Assembly: GCA_037833965.1 (NCBI GenBank)
Contig: AP031357.1
Coordinates: 16,760,001-16,824,000, forward strand
DNA length: 64,000 bases
Direction: 5' to 3'
Source of the DNA: Marchantia polymorpha subsp. ruderalis
Taxonomy: Eukaryota; Streptophyta; Marchantiopsida; Marchantiales; Marchantiaceae
Position 1 is the first letter of the stretch. Each line of letters opens with the position of its first letter. This document shows, in pieces, positions 1 through 11,486 of this stretch. A program made the translations under genes and the position numbers. The notes under the pieces were generated by a model. That model was not told the DNA's origin and ran no database searches. It was given only the letters and a program-made list of their open reading frames with translations.

Positions 1-2375
1 AGGCGCTGAATCTGGCAGGTAAGAGTGGGATCAAGGTCACAACAGCTCACTCTTTCGACGTCGTCACGAACATCATCCCCCCATCTAGCGGCCAGTTCGC
101 TGACACCGGAAGGATGCAGCCCTTGGTGAACTGGCTGGCCAGGGTAGGATCCGATTTCATCTGCAACATCTACCCTTACTTCAGGTACATGGACTCCAAT
201 GGGCAAATCACGTTGCAATTTGGCCGTCTTGAATCTGGTTCTGTCATAGATTCAAACAATGGCAAGATATATACAAATCTTCTCGCACAGCAGCTGGACG
301 CAGTTTATGCAGCTCTGGGGAGATTGGGGCAGGAAGAGATGCGCGTGGTCGTTGGGGAGATCGGCTGGCCCACTTCAGGAGGCACTGCCACAGATACGAA
401 CAACGCTCGGATCCACAACCAAAATCTGGTGAACTTATCTAGAGGAGGAACGCCACTCAAGCCCAACTGGGGAATCCAAACTTACATTCTTGCAATGTTC
501 GACGAGAATCAGAAGGCTGCTGGCTTACAGAAGAGCTGGGGATTGTACAATCCGAGAAACTTCCAAGCGAAGTATACCATCAACTTCGGAAACTCACCTA
601 CCCTTAGCAATCGCATCACCCAGGGAATGAGACTGAGTAGTGGACAGTTTGTCAAGTCCAAGAATGAAGTCTACAAGTTAATCATGGAGGCTGACGGGAA
701 ATTGGTCCTGTATCAAACTGGTGTCGGACCTCTGTGGGCCAGCTATACCGTTGGCAGCACCTCGGATGGTTACTTGGAGCTGCAATCCGATGGAAACGCT
801 GTAGTGTACGGTGGCGGTGTTGTACACTGGTCTTCGGATACTTTGGGGCGTAATGATGGAGCTCACCGCATCGATCTTCAGGACGATGGCAACACTGTCA
901 TGTACAATGAAGCAAATGAAGCCATTTGGGCTACCAACACATCGAGCGGTCGCATCACCCAGGGAATGAGACTGAGTAGCGGCCAGTTTGTGGATTCCAA
1001 AAATCGAGCCTACAGGTTAATCATGGAGGCTGACTGCAAGTTGGTCCTGTATCACATCGGTGTCGGACCTCTGTGGGCCAGCAATACCCATGGAATGGCC
1101 TCGGATGGTTATATGGAGCTGCGATCCGATGGAAACGCTGTAGTGTACGGTGGCGGTGTTGCACGCTGGGCTTCGAATACTTTGGGGCGTAATGATGGAG
1201 CTCACCGCATCGACGTTCAGGACGATGGCAACGCTGTCATGTACAACGAAGCAAATGAACCCATTTGGGCGACCAACACATCGAGCGGTCGCATCACCCA
1301 GGGATCGAGACTGAGTAGCGGACAGTTTGTGGATTCCAAAAATCGAGTCTACAGGTTCATCATGCAGGCTGACTGCAACTTGGTCCTCGATCACATTGGT
1401 GTCGGACGTCTGTGGGCCAGCGATAACCGTGGAAAGGGCTCGGATGGTTATATGGAGCTGCAACACGATGGAAACGCTGTAGTGTACGTTGGCGGTGTTG
1501 AACGCGCGGGTTTACGCTCAAGAGCGGACTCGCGTTGGGCTTCGAATACTGTGGGGCGTAATGATGGAGCTCACCGCATCGACGTTCAGGACGATGGCAA
1601 CACTGTCATGTACAATAAAGCAAATGAAGCCATTTGGGCTACCAACACATCGAGCGGTCGCATCACCCAGGGAATGAGACTGAGTAGCGGACAGTTTGTT
1701 GAATCCCAAAATCGAGTCTACATGTTTATCATGCAGGCTGACTGCAACTTGGTCCTGTATCAAACTGGTGTCGGACCTCTGTGGGCCAGCAATACCGATG
1801 TAATGGCCTCCGCCCCCGATAGTTATATGGAGCTGCAATTCGATGGAAACGCTGTAATGTACGCTGGCGGTGTTGCACGCTGGGCTTCGAAAACTTGGGG
1901 GCGTAATGATGGAGCTCACCGCATCGACGTTCAGGACGATGGCAACACTGTCATGTACAACGAAGCAAATGAACCCATTTGGGCGACCAACACATCGAGC
2001 GGTCGCATCACCCAGGGAATGAGACTCAGTAGCGGACAGTTTGTTGAATCCAAAAATCGAGTCTATAGGTTTATCATGCAGGCTGACTGCAACTTGGTCC
2101 TGGATCACATTGGTGTCGGACGTCTGTGGGCCAGCAATACCCGTGGAATGGCCTCGGATGGTTATATGGAGTTGCAACACGATGGAAACGCTGTAGTGTA
2201 CGTTGGCGGTGTTGAACGCGCGGGTTTACGCTCAAGAGCGGACGCGCGTTGGACTTCGAATACTTATCGGCGTAATGATGGAGCTCACCGCATCGACGTT
2301 CAGGACAATGGCAACACTGTCATGTACAATGAAGCAAATCAAGCCATTTGGGCTACTAACACAGCAGGGAGATGA
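1..2375 (+). CDS. GH17 beta-1,3-glucanase-like protein with five bulb-type lectin modules (5' partial)
   Basis: The frame is open from the first complete codon at base 3 to the TGA at 2373-2375, giving 790 visible residues; the 5' end is outside the window. The visible start aligns with the middle of the GH17 domains of the two sister genes in this window. The GH17 nucleophile region VVVGEIGWP is present at about 346-372, so the catalytic Glu is kept; the proton-donor region lies off the edge. From base 612 come five B_lectin (GNA-type) modules, starting at 612, 951, 1290, 1659 and 2004, about 113-123 residues each. Each module carries up to three QxDxNxVxY mannose-binding motifs (for example LQSDGNAVVY, VQDDGNTVMY), some degraded (MEADGKLVLY; MQADCNLVLD loses the Tyr). 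By family knowledge it is likely a secreted cell-wall glucan-binding or hydrolysing protein; activity is inferred. Confidence 0.85.
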   Translation, partial: ALNLAGKSGIKVTTAHSFDVVTNIIPPSSGQFADTGRMQPLVNWLARVGSDFICNIYPYFRYMDSNGQITLQFGRLESGSVIDSNNGKIYTNLLAQQLDAVYAALGRLGQEEMRVVVGEIGWPTSGGTATDTNNARIHNQNLVNLSRGGTPLKPNWGIQTYILAMFDENQKAAGLQKSWGLYNPRNFQAKYTINFGNSPTLSNRITQGMRLSSGQFVKSKNEVYKLIMEADGKLVLYQTGVGPLWASYTVGSTSDGYLELQSDGNAVVYGGGVVHWSSDTLGRNDGAHRIDLQDDGNTVMYNEANEAIWATNTSSGRITQGMRLSSGQFVDSKNRAYRLIMEADCKLVLYHIGVGPLWASNTHGMASDGYMELRSDGNAVVYGGGVARWASNTLGRNDGAHRIDVQDDGNAVMYNEANEPIWATNTSSGRITQGSRLSSGQFVDSKNRVYRFIMQADCNLVLDHIGVGRLWASDNRGKGSDGYMELQHDGNAVVYVGGVERAGLRSRADSRWASNTVGRNDGAHRIDVQDDGNTVMYNKANEAIWATNTSSGRITQGMRLSSGQFVESQNRVYMFIMQADCNLVLYQTGVGPLWASNTDVMASAPDSYMELQFDGNAVMYAGGVARWASKTWGRNDGAHRIDVQDDGNTVMYNEANEPIWATNTSSGRITQGMRLSSGQFVESKNRVYRFIMQADCNLVLDHIGVGRLWASNTRGMASDGYMELQHDGNAVVYVGGVERAGLRSRADARWTSNTYRRNDGAHRIDVQDNGNTVMYNEANQAIWATNTAGR

Positions 2376-3470
2376 GAGATTTATGTATCTGTCGAAGAAG
2401 AGAACATGTGAGATCTGCGTCGGTCACTGAAGAACTCCAGTGACCCTCATAAGCGAACATGCTTATGAGGGTCACTCAGATAAGATTGAGCTTAGAGATG
2501 CAACTGTTTAAGTCATATAAAATCTCGAGATCACATCGACCATCTACAAAATGCAGCTGCTTTCAAACACTCTGGCTTTGATCTCACGGAATTTTTTTCA
2601 AATGCTTGTAAAAAAAGCCTCGAGGAAGACTTCTTTGAAGAGAGTGAACCTGTCTCGACCCTTCTCTGGATCCCATACTTCTGCACCTTATGCATGTCGT
2701 TGGCTTACAGAACGTTCACTCTCACATCCAACGAACTTATCCACAACTCACACTCAACTCACTTCACTCATCCTCCATTGTGCATCATCAAGGAAAGCAA
2801 GTTGCAGGTAGATGAAGTGGTTGTCAATCAGGGAGTCAGGGGCCGTCGCGGGATGTCTTGCTCTGTATCTTCATCAGGTTACCATTAGTATCCGTCTGTC
2901 TTCGCATATACGGGTCTGGGACGATTACCTCATAGAGATCAGATACTACATATTTTTCGTTCTCTTCAATTCGGTGAATCGGAAAGGTTAACAATCTCCT
3001 TAACGCGTATCTCAAATTTACTAAAAACAGACATCAAGAATCAACCAAGCAATTTCCAGCAAGAGTCAATCAAGTGCATTGTAGAGCATGCTAGGCACAA
3101 TCTGGTTAAAGACGGCAATTTGAGGAAAAAGGAAGAACATTTTAGGGTCAAAGGGAAGAAGAATCACATGAAAACAACAAAGTTATATACGAAAGTTCTA
3201 ATTTAAGAAGCAGTCAACCATCAAATCACTCGATCTATGAAGTACACTTAACGTGTTACCTCAAAGTCGCTCCGACCTCACCACTAGCATGGAAATATTT
3301 CTTTATTCAGTTTTTAACATTGACATAAAGTCATACATCATATATATACTCTTAGTTTATTTAAATTCCATCAAAAATACATTTGGTTACAATTTACCAC
3401 CACTAATGCACTTTATTGCCACATAATACTGAAGGTTATCATGTATTGTATGTAGTGAATAGTTAGGTTA
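2376..3470 (+). repeat. 3' flanking block of GH17-lectin gene, copy 1
   Basis: This block after the stop codon is shared with the two sister genes (24648-25250 and 34549-35790). Recognisable anchors are the GAGATTTATG stretch directly after the stop, AAGAACTCCAGTGACCC, and the CTTTCAAACACTCTGGC stretch. Relative to this copy, the 34.5-kb copy lacks about 245 bp (about 2590-2835), while the 24.6-kb copy keeps it. The far part (about 3240-3460) matches 35111-35156 and 35593-35745. The short ORFs inside are not conserved in frame between copies, so I treat the block as untranslated or intergenic sequence. Confidence 0.7.
2440..2475 (+). other. Perfect 15-bp hairpin in the 3' flank of GH17-lectin gene 1
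   Basis: GTGACCCTCATAAGC (2440-2454) and its exact reverse complement (2461-2475) enclose the six-base loop GAACAT. The sister copies have the left arm and loop but not the right arm; there the right side reads GTCCATGGAGC and onward. The hairpin therefore arose in this copy only. Termination or mRNA 3'-end function is possible but not shown. Confidence 0.75.
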
Positions 3471-6300
3471 ACTTCAATTGAGTTAATCCTAGGTTAGTGC
3501 CCATTGTGGCTATTTTGAGAATATAGATGATATGACTCGAATAACCCTCAAATTTAAGAGTTGAGGCTTTAGGGTTGGTAATAGCTCTTAGTGTACTAGT
3601 TATGATGTCATGTTAGCATCAGATTGAATTCTACTGGTTGTGGAGTGAGCTTGGTTTGAGTTAATGTGAGATTCGAATTTTACGCAAAGAATTCACTTGA
3701 ATAACTTGCGAAGATTGACGTATGGGTTGTGAGTGAAGAGTATTTCTTGGAGTAGACGGTCCGAGGAGGAATTGAGGTGTTGATTTTGGCGCGGGAATGC
3801 GGAGAACACAAAAGACGGAGAAAAGGGTGCATGGCGAGATTCGGCATTGTGATGTGAGTTCGACCAGTCAGTTCGATCTGCTTCAGAAGAAAGATTTGGA
3901 CTACTCCTGATTCTGCCTGATCCTCTCTTGGTCCGCTTCTTCTCCTAGCACGTGAGGACATTCACCTTCGTTCGGATTCGCTCCGAGCTCTTCGCACTAG
4001 ATTGAATTAGTGGGCTGTGAATACATGTTGATTTAAATCAGGTTGCAGAGTTTGAGGTCTTTGTACATGGCAATGAGCCGTGAAGGCCGGAATGGATAAG
4101 ATGGAAAAATTATTTCAGACGAAGAGGGAAAGACTGCTGATGATGATGAAGGTGATACGGACTTGTCTCTCAAGTGGGAACAAGAAAGGTATCAGTGGAT
4201 ATTTTGAGAAATTAATTTTCTTGAGTGGTTTAGTTGTACTGCAAGACCCTTATGGTACTCCACTTATGGTACTCCACTTTGAACAATATGGCTCCAGTGG
4301 AGTACATGGCTGGGCAATATTGAAGGAGCTAGAGAACATGATCAAGAGGACTATTGACAACCGAGTATCTCGTGTGGGCCGTGAAACTAGATGTCAATAT
4401 CGAAGCTGATCATGCTGCAGCCTTGAAGATGAAAACAGTTCCTACTTTGAAGAGTATCAGTGAGAATGACATGCTTTTTGCAGTTTTGCAGTCTGATGTT
4501 AGTGCAAGAGTTTAACCCGTGACGAATTTTGGCAATTTTACTTCAGAGTAGTCCCGGATATACTAAGCTTCATGTCTTGATGCAGTATCCTACACCATCG
4601 AACAACCCCTCAAATCTGCGGCTAGACAACGGTACTTAGTCTTTGTATGTGCTGCATCTCCACCTCTTCGTAAGATCAACAACGTCCACTAGTCAGGTAC
4701 GGGAGTTAGGGTACAGAATGGGCAGAGAAAATGAGACATGTTGGATGAAATGAGTTATTTTTATGAGATTTGATCGGTTTGGCCCCTCGAGTGGGATAGA
4801 GGTCGCAAGAGGTGAAAGGCCAACCTTGCTCGGGAGACAAACGTGGAACTGTGGCTTGAAACTTGTGGTCACAGAATATAGAGCAAACTGCGCGAGAGAT
4901 GTGATCGGGAGATGCGAAAAAATAGCAATCGTGCAATGGGGGAACTAGAAGCTGGTTTCGCGAAGCTTCAAGGCGAGGACTTCAAATAGTACATGCAAAC
5001 ATACTCCATCATTTAAGAAGTAAGAAGACTTTGGTGGATGTAGATCTGGCAGGTCTTGGTGGGGATATGAACATATCTCGCCAAAATGCCAACATAATCT
5101 ACGAATTTGAGAGAGGAGGATTTGTGTTGGAATTAACTTTGTAGTTAAAATATAAAACGAAAGTAGAGAGACACAAAAAAAGAAGAAGGGGGTTTAGGGT
5201 ATTAAATATAAGTTATGAGCACTTATTTTGAAGATATCGAAGGATTTAGATTTGATATCTCATCCATTACATTCTTAAGGTTTTGAAGAAAATGTTCCCT
5301 TATGATTTCTATACTCATTTCTTTTCACATTTTGAATAGTAGGATAGATAGACTTGATTCATATTCATATTATACTCATATTTCTTGCATCAATTTATAG
5401 TGTAAATTGGAGTGTTGACTGCACGTGGTGGACTTCCTCTTTGCGACTTGATGTACAAGATTGCATTGCAGGCGTTGTAGACTGAAGATGATTGCAACAG
5501 TAGGACATTGTGGGCTATGAAGATCAAATGAGCATCATAAAGCAATTTTGATTTTTCACATCGGAATCACTTTTTGATGCGATGTTCTGTGTCTATTATG
5601 TTGTGTTGTGTTTTTTTGATGCAGGTAAGTCGTTGCTAGTTGTTTCATTGTGTTTGGAAACTTTCAAGTCTTGATTCCTGTTGCGCGTCAGTGTGTGAGT
5701 TCACGTAGATTTTTGAAGTAGTTTCATTCTTGTGTGTTGTCAATACTGCGGCTAGATTTGATCAAAGGCCAAACTATATTTATTTCTCTCATGGTGAGAC
5801 TTGAGTGATAACTAGTAGATTGTGAGAATCTTCTTGTGATGAATACATGTTAATTTGCCCGATCCTGTAGCTAGTAGGGATAGAGTAGTGAGGCAACATT
5901 GACGTTACGAATTGCGGTAATGATGATTTTGATGGTGACGTCGGATTGACGTTTGTCATCATGGAGCGGTAAGACGATTTGGATGGAGAGTGTCATAGCG
6001 ACATATGCAATTTTACTTGAATTGGAGAGAGATATCATATATCTTTGCCATTGCCGACGATTGAAATAGACTCGACTAATTTCAACGGTTAATATCTAGT
6101 GACATCACCTCGTGTAACAATCCTCTTGATTTGGAACACGAACGGAATGTACAAGACCACAACAATACTTAGGTGCCATGGACATTATTGAGTTTGACGA
6201 TTTCATTAAAGAGTTTGATACGTGATGTGATATGCAATTTTTGCACAACTTCACGTTGATCATATCCTTCTATGCATGGAATGACTTGTTTTAGTATCTG
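3471..6300. other. Gene-poor stretch, nothing recognisable
   Basis: I find only short unrelated open frames and AT-rich sequence. There is a small tandem duplication of the 14-mer TTATGGTACTCCAC at about 4251-4278. A frame around 4360-4490 gives a weak thioredoxin-fold-like impression (DVNIEADHAAALKMKTVPTL) but has no partner exons that I can support. Confidence 0.4.
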
Positions 6301-6844
6301 AAAAGATCTCTCATATATGACTATCATGAGTTTGGAAGAGATTATGTTATGGAGATTGAAGCATGGAGACCTCATTGGTCTCCAAACTACTGGTCTATTA
6401 TCCATGATGATGTTGGTACTAGTGGCGGTGCTAGTGGAGTTACAAATGGAGATGCAAGTAGCAGCATCAATAAAGGTACTAGTGATGCAGTTGGTGGAGA
6501 CACTAGCAACATAACTAGCAGCATTGCTGATGGCAACTCAAATGAAGGTGTTAGTGTGGTACCTTCGTTCTGCCCGATTGTAGCTTTTTTCAAGAGGTTG
6601 AAGAAGAATTACCATGAGTTGAAGATGGAAAAATTGACAAGTCTTGAAGAGTTTGAGCGGAAAACTCATGAAAGTCTTTGAAAGACATACACTTGTATGC
6701 AATCCTTGATCTTAATTACTCACGGTCTGAGTAAGGCACTGACTATTCAACATTGGTTCCAAATTCTTAACAGAGAGTTGCAAAGGAGAGTAGTGTAAAA
6801 ACCAGAGGTTGTTTGTGTGAAATAATATCATTTGTAGCCAAGGG

Positions 6845-6965
6845 CTTGATCATGGGTAGCTTAGGTTTAACTAATTCTAGCTAGTAATGACTAAATCTAT
6901 CTAGTTATAACTAAGTTTATCAAAAGTATATAGAACACTATGTTTAGCTATAAAATCTATACTTC
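6845..6965 (+). repeat. LTR-like direct repeat, left copy (tentative)
   Basis: The stretch containing TAGCTTAGGTTTAACTAA and several TGACTAAATCTA-like words is repeated in the same orientation at about 10270-10390. The pair brackets the Gag-like zinc-knuckle remnant. This would fit the LTRs of a decayed retrotransposon, but I cannot define clean TG...CA ends or a target duplication. Confidence 0.35.
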
Positions 6966-7876
6966 GCAGAATAATTAGAAGAAATCTAGAAGATTTGAGT
7001 GAACAATCCTATTTTGTTTTGTACAAAAGTTTAGATTTCAAGAGTAAAGACTATTGACTTCATGTTTAGTTTTGATTGCTTTGACAAAATATTGGAAACT
7101 TCTTTGATTAAACTAAGTCTAATGCTGACTTAGTGGCAAGTGGAGGTTCTAGAAATTGAAAAGGCACAAATAGCATATTGCCACCTCAACTTAGAGATTA
7201 GTAAACTTTTAAGAGATTTAGGAGATCAATGGCATGTTGCCACCTATTGTAGACTAATCAAACTTACTATGATTTATCTATTTGAAATATAACAAACTAG
7301 AATTAATAATTATTACTATAGTAAATTCTCAAGAACTATATACAGAGGTAGGAAAGAGCCTTTTAAACAAATTTAAAGAGTTCAGGTGTAGAGACTTATA
7401 TGAGAGTGACATTTTTTAACATCTTGAAGTGTTGATGTGAATGTGAATTGGAGTGATGAATTTAGAACATGTGTGAGAGAGTGTTTGGGAAATGAATATG
7501 AGTAGAAATCTTAGACTTGTAGAACCATGATAAGTTACCGCAAAGCCATCTAAGATAAATTTGAGTGAGAGTCAGCTTGGAGGTTGTAATACGTCATGTT
7601 ACTTTCATGAGTGATGCGTTACTCATATTGGCCTAGGTGTTTGCTCTATATGAGAAGATTGAACTTAACATAATGAAGGAGAAGGTAGTGACATCTTTGT
7701 TAAGTAGGTACATGATCAACAATTCTTGTGTCTAACAGACCACTCCATAGTCTTGTTCCATATGTGGTGCAAGTAGTGGGAGTCATGGAGTTCAGATTCA
7801 ACATTAGTTAGGTTCTAGAGATACGCGTGCACATGCATTATTGCCTTCATTCTCTAATCAGCAGTAAGGATTAGCA

Positions 7877-8022
7877 TGTGGGACATGTGGAAGTGGTCAC
7901 ATGTCGAAAGATTGTTTCCAAGCGTTTAGGGCTTGGGGGGATAAAATTCACATGCTAGACCTTAGTCAACACAGGTTGTGTGTGACAATTGTGGTCGAGT
8001 GTATCATATTCAAAAATGTTGT
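7877..8022 (+). pseudogene. Retroelement Gag zinc-knuckle remnant
   Basis: Two cysteine-histidine knuckles are visible. At 7877-7915 the translation CGTCGSGHMSKDC follows C-x2-C-x3-H-x4-C, one residue short of the standard Gag knuckle. At 7981-8022 CDNCGRVYHIQKCC fits C-x2-C-x4-H-x4-C. They lie in different frames, so at least one frameshift separates them. Two adjacent knuckles are typical of Ty3/gypsy or copia Gag proteins, which bind element RNA in virus-like particles. No protease, integrase or reverse transcriptase motif could be read in the neighbourhood (about 6300-8600), so this is a dead fragment. Confidence 0.5.
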
Positions 8023-8599
8023 TTTGATCTTCATCCAGATTTGAGATCTGGGGGTAGACATCGTGACGGAGATGCTCAAGAGGCCAAAATGATTGAGATT
8101 CAGGTGCAATCGGTAGATCCGTAGTGATATCACAGAGATTGCTATGGTTGCTTGGATTGAGCAGTTGAAACAGAGGTTTGCTGTTATGAATGATCTTGGA
8201 GCAAAAGCTTCTATCTTGTGGAGGAGAGAATTTTTACTATTTTGTGAGTGCAACAAATGTTGAGACATCGGTTGTAGTGACAAGAGGTGTAACTTGTGCT
8301 TTTAAGCCACGCGGTTTAGTAAGATCCTTGAAGGAGTGAGGATGGAAGGCAAGTTAGACTTTTCCAATCATTTTCTTATTAGATATGAGCATGATTTCAT
8401 CCATGAGTTCTATGCCATCTAGTGATACTATAGTGAGGACAGAGTCATTTACATCACACGCAATGGGCACCAAAACACAATATAGTGTAGTATTGTAGAT
8501 GATTACTTCAATGATGGGATCTTCATTATTTTCAGCCAAAAAGATGATGGTCTCAAGGGTTGATTTGGCTTGTCTATTTCATGTAGTAGCCATGTTGTG

Positions 8600-9830
8600 T
8601 GAACGTGACATTATCACTACTACAAGTGTAGAGATATGTGAAGGTATTGTTGTGGAGCAACCCTGAACACTTACATTAATAGACAAGATGTCTTGGTCGG
8701 CAACAGCAGCGAGAATGGAGTCATTACTAGTCCGACTAGCCATTGATCGTTGTCGTGAGATTTATTTGAGGCTTGAAACTGTAATGTAGTTAGTGTTTTG
8801 TGTGAGTATAAGTAAGGAAAAAAAACCATAAATAATGTGAGTGCTATGTGTGTTTATTTTAACTAGAATTGAGTGTAGTACATACTTTTAAGTTGTAGTA
8901 GAAACTCGTATTACGTGTTGTATTAGAGTTCGATGCACTACATACTTTCAAGTTGTACTACAAACTCGTATTAGAGTTGAATGTAGTACGTACTTGTGAA
9001 GAGAAACTTCATTCTAGGTGTTAGGTGGCGTGACAAATACCGTCAGTGCAGATTTTGAAATGAACATAGTTATTGGTGTTCATCTGGCGATCATTCCCAT
9101 AACTGGTTAACTCCACAATCAGTTATGGGAACCACTGGTTGTGGAATTAACCTTGCACAAAGCTTTGGCCGTTGATCTCTATAACCATAAGCAAGCTAAG
9201 GATTGAAGCTACCTGACATCTTGAAGAGCCAAGCTACGGATTGAAGATATCACTTCCAACAAGTTAACCTCAAATCACGAGAGAAGCTGATGACTTTATT
9301 AGGATAAGATGAGATAGTAGAGTAAAAGTATCTCGATACTTGGAGACAAACTTGGGATATTCTTTTCTTTGTTAGGTGTGTTTTGGCCTTTGGTGTTGCA
9401 AAGATTGGATTTAGCGTGGATGCCAAGCCATCCTAGTAGCTATAAAGTTAGCAATTTAATGTGTAGAGGGAAAGTTGCATTGAAGAATTTTCCACTGTGA
9501 ACCAAGAAGTAGTTCTTTTGATCTTTCCTCATGTGCAAATGAGAAGTAGTTTTTTTGATGTTTTATCATAAACTAGTGACGTAGTTCATTCAACAAAGGC
9601 CAACTTCCACTTATTTTTTCATTAATCTTTCTACTTTTCTTACCGTATAACCATAAGAGTTAGACTAGAATGTAGTGAGAAGTACTTGGTGTTTGAACTT
9701 TGACTAATCTTGGTGGAAGATGACATACTCGGGAGACACCTTGATGTTAGCAAGGTGTTAACTCACTTAGAGTAGAGTGGAGTGAATGCAAAGGAAGTGA
9801 CAGCATTTTTAAGATAGACTTGTCTTTGTG
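8600..9830. other. AT-rich stretch without recognisable genes
   Basis: Two degenerate copies of a roughly 63-bp unit (TAGTACATACTTTTAAGTTG and relatives) occur at about 8872-9000. An interleaved inverted-repeat pair lies at 9096-9152. I see no coding sequence. Confidence 0.4.
9096..9152. other. Interleaved inverted repeats (a-b-a'-b' order)
   Basis: CCCATAACTG (9096-9105) pairs with CAGTTATGGG (9120-9129). GGTTAACTCCACAA (9105-9118) pairs with TTGTGGAATTAACC (9139-9152) with one mismatch. The order of the arms is that of an H-type pseudoknot if transcribed, but it may only be scar sequence. Confidence 0.45.
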
Positions 9831-10060
9831 ACGACGGAATAAAATCTATCGGTTGTAAGTTACGAGATTTTAAAGTGTTATAGCATAAATGAACTGCTTA
9901 TTATCTTCAAGAGCAACTTTCTCATAGAACCGGCTACATGACGGGGTAATAAACATCAAGTAGAGCATAATATGGTGTTAAACTTCAAAACAAGTTACTT
10001 ACAAGTCATTTAGATCAGCCTTAGATGGTTTTACTCACTTTCGTTAGCTTTTTTGCATCA
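9830..10060 (+). repeat. Upstream duplicated block, copy I
   Basis: The stretch with GGAATAAAATCTATCGGTTG, GGCTACATGACGGGGTAATAAA and CTTAGATGGTTTTACTCACT recurs at 25320-25438 plus 27537-27640, where it is split by an inverted-repeat transposon. It shows that the segmental duplication of the GH17 locus reaches at least this far upstream. Here the sequence is uninterrupted and serves as the empty site. Confidence 0.65.
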
Positions 10061-10269
10061 CATGTCTTTGTGATGGTAGACCTGATCTTGTATGGGATTT
10101 TACGCTGCATCAATTATTAGAGCCCAACGTTGATAAGAGAGAGAGAGCGTGCAATGGCGTTTATAAATGGTGTGAATGCAACTCCTTAAGTTTCAGAATC
10201 GTCATGTTTCAAATTTCAGATGAGGCTATGAACCTGAAGTGTAAAATTGGTTGTTGTAGGTGTGAAAAG

Positions 10270-10390
10270 TGTTAGATATATCTAAGGAGTTGATCTTGGT
10301 TAGCTTAGGTTTAACTAAGTCTAACTAGTTATGACTAAATCTAGTTAGTTTTAACTAAGTTTAGTTATAGTGTCCATACTGCGGAGCAAG
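10270..10390 (+). repeat. LTR-like direct repeat, right copy (tentative)
   Basis: This is the same-orientation partner of 6845-6965, sharing TTAGCTTAGGTTTAACTAA and the following TGACTAAATCTAG words. See the left copy for the limits of this call. Confidence 0.35.
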
Positions 10391-11485
10391 AATCCCAAGA
10401 TAGAAAGCTCATCACATAGTAAATAGCTGAAATTGTTCAATGAAAACTCTACCTAGACTACATAATATTTAACGAATTAAGAGGAGAAGAAAGAAACTAT
10501 GAACCGCATGGAACCTCTACTTTGCCACATATTAAGATTAGGTTGTATTAACTTGTGAAGTTGCAAATGTGAGCTACGTAGTGTTCAAAGAGAATAAACA
10601 GCTCGCTAAGATTGCATTGAGGCCTGGAGTTGGAGGCATGATAAATGATCTCTTTTGAGCTATGGCTACAAATTAGGTTGAAAATAACCATCCATTACAC
10701 TTGTTGGAAGAAGATGAACGCTCACAAGCAAAAGCTCTTGCTACAATTTATTTTAATTTAATGTGGATAATGAGGAAGTGGATGGCAAGATATGGAAGTA
10801 GTAAACCATTGAACTTCTTCATTACAATAAAAGGAGAGCAACTTTTGCTTTGAGAGTTAATATTGCACAAGATGTGTCACCAGAAGATGTTGTTGTGCGG
10901 CACCTGGTGGCAGAGACCTGCATCGGGTACCAATACTTGAAACCCAAATCGTACCGACCAAAACCGATGGGTATGGATCGGGTTTGGACCAATCTAGTAA
11001 CGGTTTGGTTTGGATCCGAGTTGAACTTTTAGTAAGATGATTTCGAGAGTGTTCGGTTTAAAGGTGGATTACTGGTAAAACTCAGTAAATTGGTTGCGGA
11101 GGATTTTTTGACTTCTTGCTAATTGCAAATAAAAAACTGATGGATTTTTTTATATGTTACGGTTCCACCGATTTTTCTCATCTATTCAGGTCCAAGTCGG
11201 GTATTATCTCAAAGGTGACTTGGACACGGTTCGGTTATCGGGTTTGTCTCTTCGGTTGTGGGTCGGGTATGGATACCACAAGCGCACAATCCGTGGGCAT
11301 GGATCGGGTTCGGGTATGATTTTTAGGTGTGATGGAGGTCTCGGCTTGGTGGCAAAGCACTCTTTCTAGCCGCAAAATTGAACAGCACAATGAAATTGTT
11401 GGCAATAGATAAAACGAGGAATGTACGAGGAGGTTGCAAAATAGCTAGAGTCTCAAACATAGTGAGCACATTTTGTGGTGACCTT
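10391..11485. other. Gene-poor stretch
   Basis: Only short open frames are present. A run of GGTTCGGGT/GGATCGGG words around 10970-11310 is mildly repetitive. The region has no counterpart in the second copy of the locus, where 27640 continues directly with the equivalent of 11487. Confidence 0.4.
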
Positions 11486-11486
11486 T

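Noticed and set aside
678-2180. Long minus-strand open frames within the lectin modules (for example 1518-2180 and 1017-1466)
   Set aside because: They recur wherever the lectin repeats occur and follow their repeat period. They are reverse-strand shadows of the modules.
4360-4500. Possible thioredoxin-like exon (DVNIEADHAAALKMKTVPTL)
   Set aside because: There is no CxxC motif, no flanking exons in frame and no conservation that I can see. The resemblance is too weak.
8600-8640. CACTA-type transposon end (CACTACTACAAG)
   Set aside because: A single short match without an inverted partner or a 3-bp duplication.
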